Source: Streptomyces massasporeus (GTDB lineage Bacteria > Actinomycetota > Actinomycetes > Streptomycetales > Streptomycetaceae). Taken from it: a stretch of DNA of 64,000 nt. This document shows positions 59,022 to 64,000 of the stretch, piece by piece (position 1 is the stretch's first letter; every line of letters begins with the position of its first letter). The notes below the pieces were generated by a model, which was not told the origin of the DNA, searched no databases, and was given only the letters and a program-made list of their open reading frames with translations. The DNA is taken from positions 100,259 to 164,258 of the forward strand of contig NZ_BMSE01000020.1 in the NCBI RefSeq assembly GCF_014648995.1, in the 5' to 3' direction. Both the position numbers and the translations under genes were made by a program.

Positions 59022-59825
59022 ATGAATCACGACATGCCCACCTCCTCCGGCACGAAGGACGTCGTCTCATCACACTCCGTGTTCGGCGCGCCCTGTTGGG
59101 TGAGCCTGACGAGCCGGGACGTCAAGGCGACCGAGGAGTTCTACGGCGCCGTGCTGGGCTGGCAGTGGCGGCCGGCCAAACTCGGCGACCGGTTCCGGAT
59201 CGCGCTGGTCGACGGCTCGCCGGTGGCAGGGATCGCGGGGGTGGCGGCCATGTGGCAGATGGCCGTGGCGTGGACGCCGTACTTCGCGGTGCGCAGCGCG
59301 GACGAGGCGGTCGCGCGGGTGCAGGAGCGCATGGGCACGGTCGCGGTCGGACCGATCTCCCTGCCGCCTGGGCGGGCGGCGCTGCTGGCCGACCGGGACG
59401 GGGCCACGTTCGGCATCTGGGAGGGCGACCTCTTCACCGACTGGGAGACGTGGCGCAACGCCCAGCCGGCCTTCATCACGCTCCACACCCGTGACGCGTT
59501 CGACGCGGCGATCTTCTACGGCGAGATCCTCGAATGGGCGACACAGCGGCCCGGTTGTTGCGAGGTCCACTACGAGGGCGGCGAGGTCGTGCTGCGCAGC
59601 CGCGGGGACGTGGTGGCCCGGATCGACTCCGGTGCCCTGGAAGCGGCCCCCGACCCCGCGATCCGGCCGCACTGGCAGGTCCACTTCTCCGTCGACGACG
59701 TGGAGGCCTGCGCCCGCGCGGCGGAACTCCACGGCGGCAGCGTCCTGTCCAAGGGCAGCGACGAGGCCGTGCTGCGGGACCACGACGGCGCGCAGTTCAC
59801 GGTGACCGCGCGCCGCGAGCACTGA
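59022..59825 (+). CDS. Two-domain VOC (glyoxalase-like) protein
   Basis: 267 residues from ATG 59022; 59034 possible. Two beta-alpha-beta-beta-beta halves: CWVSLTSRDVKATEEFYGAV, then PAFITLHTRDAFDAAIFYGE and WQVHFSVDDVEACARAAELH. Similar to the hydroxylase/CFP-30 type proteins of Streptomyces. Metal ligands not certain; may bind a small molecule. Confidence 0.85.
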   Translation: MNHDMPTSSGTKDVVSSHSVFGAPCWVSLTSRDVKATEEFYGAVLGWQWRPAKLGDRFRIALVDGSPVAGIAGVAAMWQMAVAWTPYFAVRSADEAVARVQERMGTVAVGPISLPPGRAALLADRDGATFGIWEGDLFTDWETWRNAQPAFITLHTRDAFDAAIFYGEILEWATQRPGCCEVHYEGGEVVLRSRGDVVARIDSGALEAAPDPAIRPHWQVHFSVDDVEACARAAELHGGSVLSKGSDEAVLRDHDGAQFTVTARREH

Positions 59826-59865
59826 CCCGGGCCCGCTCCACGAGCACCGACCCGGGTCACTCCCC

Positions 59866-62015
<2,150 letters not shown>

Positions 62016-62019
<4 letters not shown>

Positions 62020-62528
62020 CGGGCGTCCTCCAGGACGTCGCCCGGCGTACTGGCCGGTCCGGCCAGCTGCGCGACGCGCTCCTCGCGGGGCACGTCGAGA
62101 CCCTCGCTCTCCCGCGGCGCGGGGGCGGTCGGCACCAGCGGGACGCGTTCACCGGCGCGGGCGCGCTGCGAGAACCAGATGACCTTGCTGCCGGTCTCGG
62201 TCGCACAGCAGCCCCAGCCGTCGCTCATCGCCGCGAGGTGCTCCAGGCAGCCTCGCAGCTCCTGGTCCGGGCGCAGGGCCCGGTCGTTGTCCCCGATGGC
62301 GGTGATCAGGTGCTGCCGGTTCCACCACATCTCGATCGACGTGTTCTTGTCCGTGGCGTGCTCGTCGATGGCGTTGAGCAGCATCTCGGCACCGCCGCAG
62401 ACGGGCTGGACCAGGTTGTCCAGGTCCCAGAACTTCAGGTGAGCGGCCAGAATGCGGCTGACCTGTCCCACCCGTTCCGGGCTGACTTCCACGTCGAGGT
62501 GGTAGTAGCAGGGCACTGCGGTCTTCAT
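62016..62528 (-). CDS. Small HATPase (anti-sigma-like) protein
   Basis: 170 residues, ATG 62528 behind GAGGAG. GHKL-type fragment: HLKFWDLDNLVQPVCGGAEM, LLNAIDEHATDK (N-box-like), then WGCCATETGSKVIWF. Close to the RsbW/anti-sigma ATPases common in Streptomyces, with a Pro/Glu-rich tail. Coupled to glgX, an unexpected pairing. It may hold a sigma factor. Confidence 0.8.
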
Positions 62529-62891
62529 CGGTCGGCTCTCCTCACCGCGAAGCTCAGTTCCTTCTCACTCCCGCGGTCTGCGGGACGTTCCCCGAACACG
62601 GAACGTGAGCGCCTCTCGCTTCTGAGTCACCCTCAGCCTGAGGGTGCTAGCCCGTTCGTGCAACACGAGCGCACGGTTGAGGCGGTATGGCACACAAGTG
62701 AGCGGGCCGAGATGGCCCGAACGGCGCAGAGGAGCGCCACTGGTTGAAGATCCAACAAGACGCTGCGTCGCCGCGCGTGCACCATGTGTGAAGAACTCGA
62801 TCGCCGTTACGGATCCGTGCCGCTGTGCGCACGGCCGCCGTCCGACCGTCGGGAGACCGTGCCCCTCGAGCCCCGAAAGGTGATCGGCGCC
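62529..62891. promoter_or_regulatory. Divergent spacer with three inverted repeats
   Basis: 363 bp without a gene I would support. Inverted repeats: ACGTTCC..GGAACGT (62585-62606, 8-nt loop), CACCCTCAG-C-CTGAGGGTG (62628-62646) and TCGTG-CAA-CACGA (62656-62668). All precede the minus-strand ATPase/glgX operon and the plus-strand DUF5133 gene. Probable operators or transcript hairpins. Confidence 0.5.
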
Positions 62892-63260
62892 ATGCTGCTA
62901 CCCGCCAAAGCCGAAGTCGCCCGGCAGTTGCGGCGTTACCGGGCCTGGGAACGCGTGATGCTCGCGGCACCGAACGACCGCACGGTGCGGACCACGTTCG
63001 AGGACTCCGGCTACACGCTCTGCGTGCTGATGGGCAAGCGCTGCGCACGGGAGGCGGCGGACGCGGCCGAGCGGTACCTGCGCACGAACCAGATCACGTA
63101 TCTGGAGGAGCAGCAGATCACCTGCCTGCAGGAGCAGCACGTCACCTGTCTGCAGGAACCCGTCGAGCGGCCTCGTCCGGCCGCGGCGGTCCGACGCAGA
63201 CCGCCGGCGGCGGAACGGAGATCCCCGGCCGCCGAGCGGAGATCCACCGCGGGAAGGTAG
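62892..63260 (+). CDS. DUF5133 protein with C-terminal repeats
   Basis: 122 residues from ATG 62892 (GAAAGG upstream); ATG 62784 is a possible earlier start. DUF5133 core: MLLPAKAEVARQLRRYRAWE and RTTFEDSGYTLCVLMGKR, a small helical family of Streptomyces of unknown function. It is followed by three 8-residue repeats (QITYLEEQ, QITCLQEQ, HVTCLQEP) and a basic tail with PAAERRS twice. Confidence 0.75.
   Translation: MLLPAKAEVARQLRRYRAWERVMLAAPNDRTVRTTFEDSGYTLCVLMGKRCAREAADAAERYLRTNQITYLEEQQITCLQEQHVTCLQEPVERPRPAAAVRRRPPAAERRSPAAERRSTAGR
63090..63161 (+). repeat. Three 24-bp in-frame repeats
   Basis: Units 63090-63113, 63114-63137 and 63138-63161, sharing CA[GC][AG]TCAC and CTG[GC]AGGA; multiples of three, so copy number can change without a frameshift. 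Confidence 0.75.
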
Positions 63261-63280
63261 CGCCCTTCCCGCACTTCTTG
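63249..63280 (+). terminator. Intrinsic terminator
   Basis: GCGGGAAGG / CCTTCCCGC, perfect 9-bp stem, 6-nt loop containing the DUF5133 stop, followed by ACTTCTTG. Confidence 0.75.
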
Positions 63281-63334
63281 TCCCCTGAACCGGGCCCCGC
63301 GGCCCGGCTTTCGAGCACGGTGGAGGTGAGGACC

Positions 63335-64000
63335 ATGAGTAGGACCCGGGCCATCGGCCGTATCCCGGTACGGGACGTCCGCCCGGCCGTGGAGAGCGGC
63401 AGCCGGCCGGCGAAGGCGGTCGTGGGTGAGACGTTCGAGGTCACCGCCACCGTGTTCCGGGAGGGGCACGACGCGGTGGCCGCCCATGTCGTCCTGAAGG
63501 ATCCCGAGGGCCGTCCCGGCCCGTGGACGCCGATGCGCGAGCTCGCCCCCGGCAGCGACCGGTGGGGCGCCGAGGTCAGCGCGAACGCCGTCGGCCGCTG
63601 GTCGTACCGGGTGGAGGCCTGGAGCGACCCGGTGGCCACCTGGCGCCACACGGCGGGCATAAAGATCCCGGCGGGCATCGACCCGGGCCTGGTCCTGGAG
63701 GAGGGCGCGGAACTCCACGAGCGGGCAGCGGCCGGCGTGCCGAAGGAAGCCGGCCGCGATGTGCTGCTCGCCGCCGCGGAGGCCTTGCGCGACGATTCGC
63801 TGCCCACGGCCGACAGATTCGCTGCGGCGCTGACGCCGGAGGTGGACGCGGTCCTGGAGCGGCACCCGTTGCGGGACCTGGTCACCAGCAGTGAGCCCCT
63901 GCCGCTCCTCGTGGAGCGTGAGCGGGCCCTGTACGGCTCCTGGTACGAGTTCTTCCCGCGCTCGGAGGGCACCCCCGAGCAGCCCCACGGCACGTTCCGC
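63335..64000 (+). CDS. glgE: Maltosyltransferase GlgE, N-terminal part (cut by window edge)
   Basis: 222 residues before the edge, ATG 63335 behind GGAGG. GlgE N-terminal domain: RIPVRDVRPAVESGSRPAKA, VGETFEVTATVFREGHDAV, DRWGAEVSANAVGRWSYRVE and EAWSDPVATWRH, then the helical domain up to RALYGSWYEFFPRSEG, the typical entry to the GH13_3 barrel. It extends alpha-glucan from maltose-1-phosphate. Confidence 0.92.
   Translation, partial: MSRTRAIGRIPVRDVRPAVESGSRPAKAVVGETFEVTATVFREGHDAVAAHVVLKDPEGRPGPWTPMRELAPGSDRWGAEVSANAVGRWSYRVEAWSDPVATWRHTAGIKIPAGIDPGLVLEEGAELHERAAAGVPKEAGRDVLLAAAEALRDDSLPTADRFAAALTPEVDAVLERHPLRDLVTSSEPLPLLVERERALYGSWYEFFPRSEGTPEQPHGTFR

Overview
The window is chromosomal DNA from a high-GC actinomycete, almost certainly a Streptomyces. 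Codon third positions are nearly all G or C, many starts are GTG, and neighbouring genes often overlap by ATGA or GTGA. The families fit the genus: a conservon with two P450s, a SigB/SigF-type sigma factor, SpoIIE and ANTAR regulators, streptogrisin-type protease, GlgX/GlgE and DUF5133. I see no rRNA, tRNA, CRISPR array, insertion sequence or prophage.

1-6.5 kb: the start of a P-type ATPase gene preceded by a histidine-rich membrane protein; divergently, a nucleotidyltransferase / BON / metallophosphoesterase operon with a SigB-like promoter; then a Tat-exported PhoD phosphatase and a secreted S1 protease. 6.5-10.9 kb: a tightly coupled minus-strand operon that I cannot assign to a known pathway. 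It contains a 62-residue peptide, a 231-residue unknown, two related ~300-residue proteins sharing a THxVFHLTDWG motif, and a serine beta-lactamase-fold hydrolase, with a cysteine-rich 50-codon frame upstream. This is the best candidate for something undescribed. 11-23.5 kb: DoxX protein, a hemerythrin split by a 4-bp duplication, a glycosyltransferase and nucleotide-sugar epimerase separated by decayed tandem repeats, several lineage-type hypotheticals, fructosamine kinase, a catalase with a SigB-like promoter, and a phospholipase C remnant.

23.7-29.3 kb: a complete conservon (cvnA-B-C-D) coupled to two P450s, the first lacking the ExxR motif (CYP157-like), the second CYP154-like. 29.5-37.9 kb: PucR-type regulator, threonylcarbamoyl-AMP synthase, dienelactone hydrolase, an MHYT membrane protein carrying a TTA codon, a second metallophosphoesterase, an LLM oxidoreductase and a TauD-type dioxygenase. 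37.9-45.2 kb: a fructan-use locus, with an exported GH32 enzyme facing an ABC importer operon that ends in a cytoplasmic GH32 enzyme, two operator-like elements around the importer promoter, and a LacI regulator.

45.3-58.8 kb: aldo/keto reductase, stand-alone LigD-type phosphoesterase, a large PAS/GAF/SpoIIE/ATPase regulator, peroxiredoxin plus DoxX protein, an AraC/MFS divergent pair, a MarR regulator with its probable operator, an ATP-dependent DNA ligase, a secreted NPP1/NLP protein, an extra hemC, a deletion scar in an ABC permease beside a MarR gene, a stress-type sigma factor and an ANTAR regulator. 59-64 kb: a two-domain VOC protein, glgX coupled to a small anti-sigma-like ATPase gene, a DUF5133 protein with internal repeats, and the start of glgE.

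The overall picture is an accessory or arm-like region rich in stress response (catalase, peroxiredoxin, sigma and anti-sigma elements), secreted enzymes and carbohydrate use. It carries several small decay events: two frameshifts and one internal deletion. Function calls come from motif reading and memory of protein families, not from database searches.
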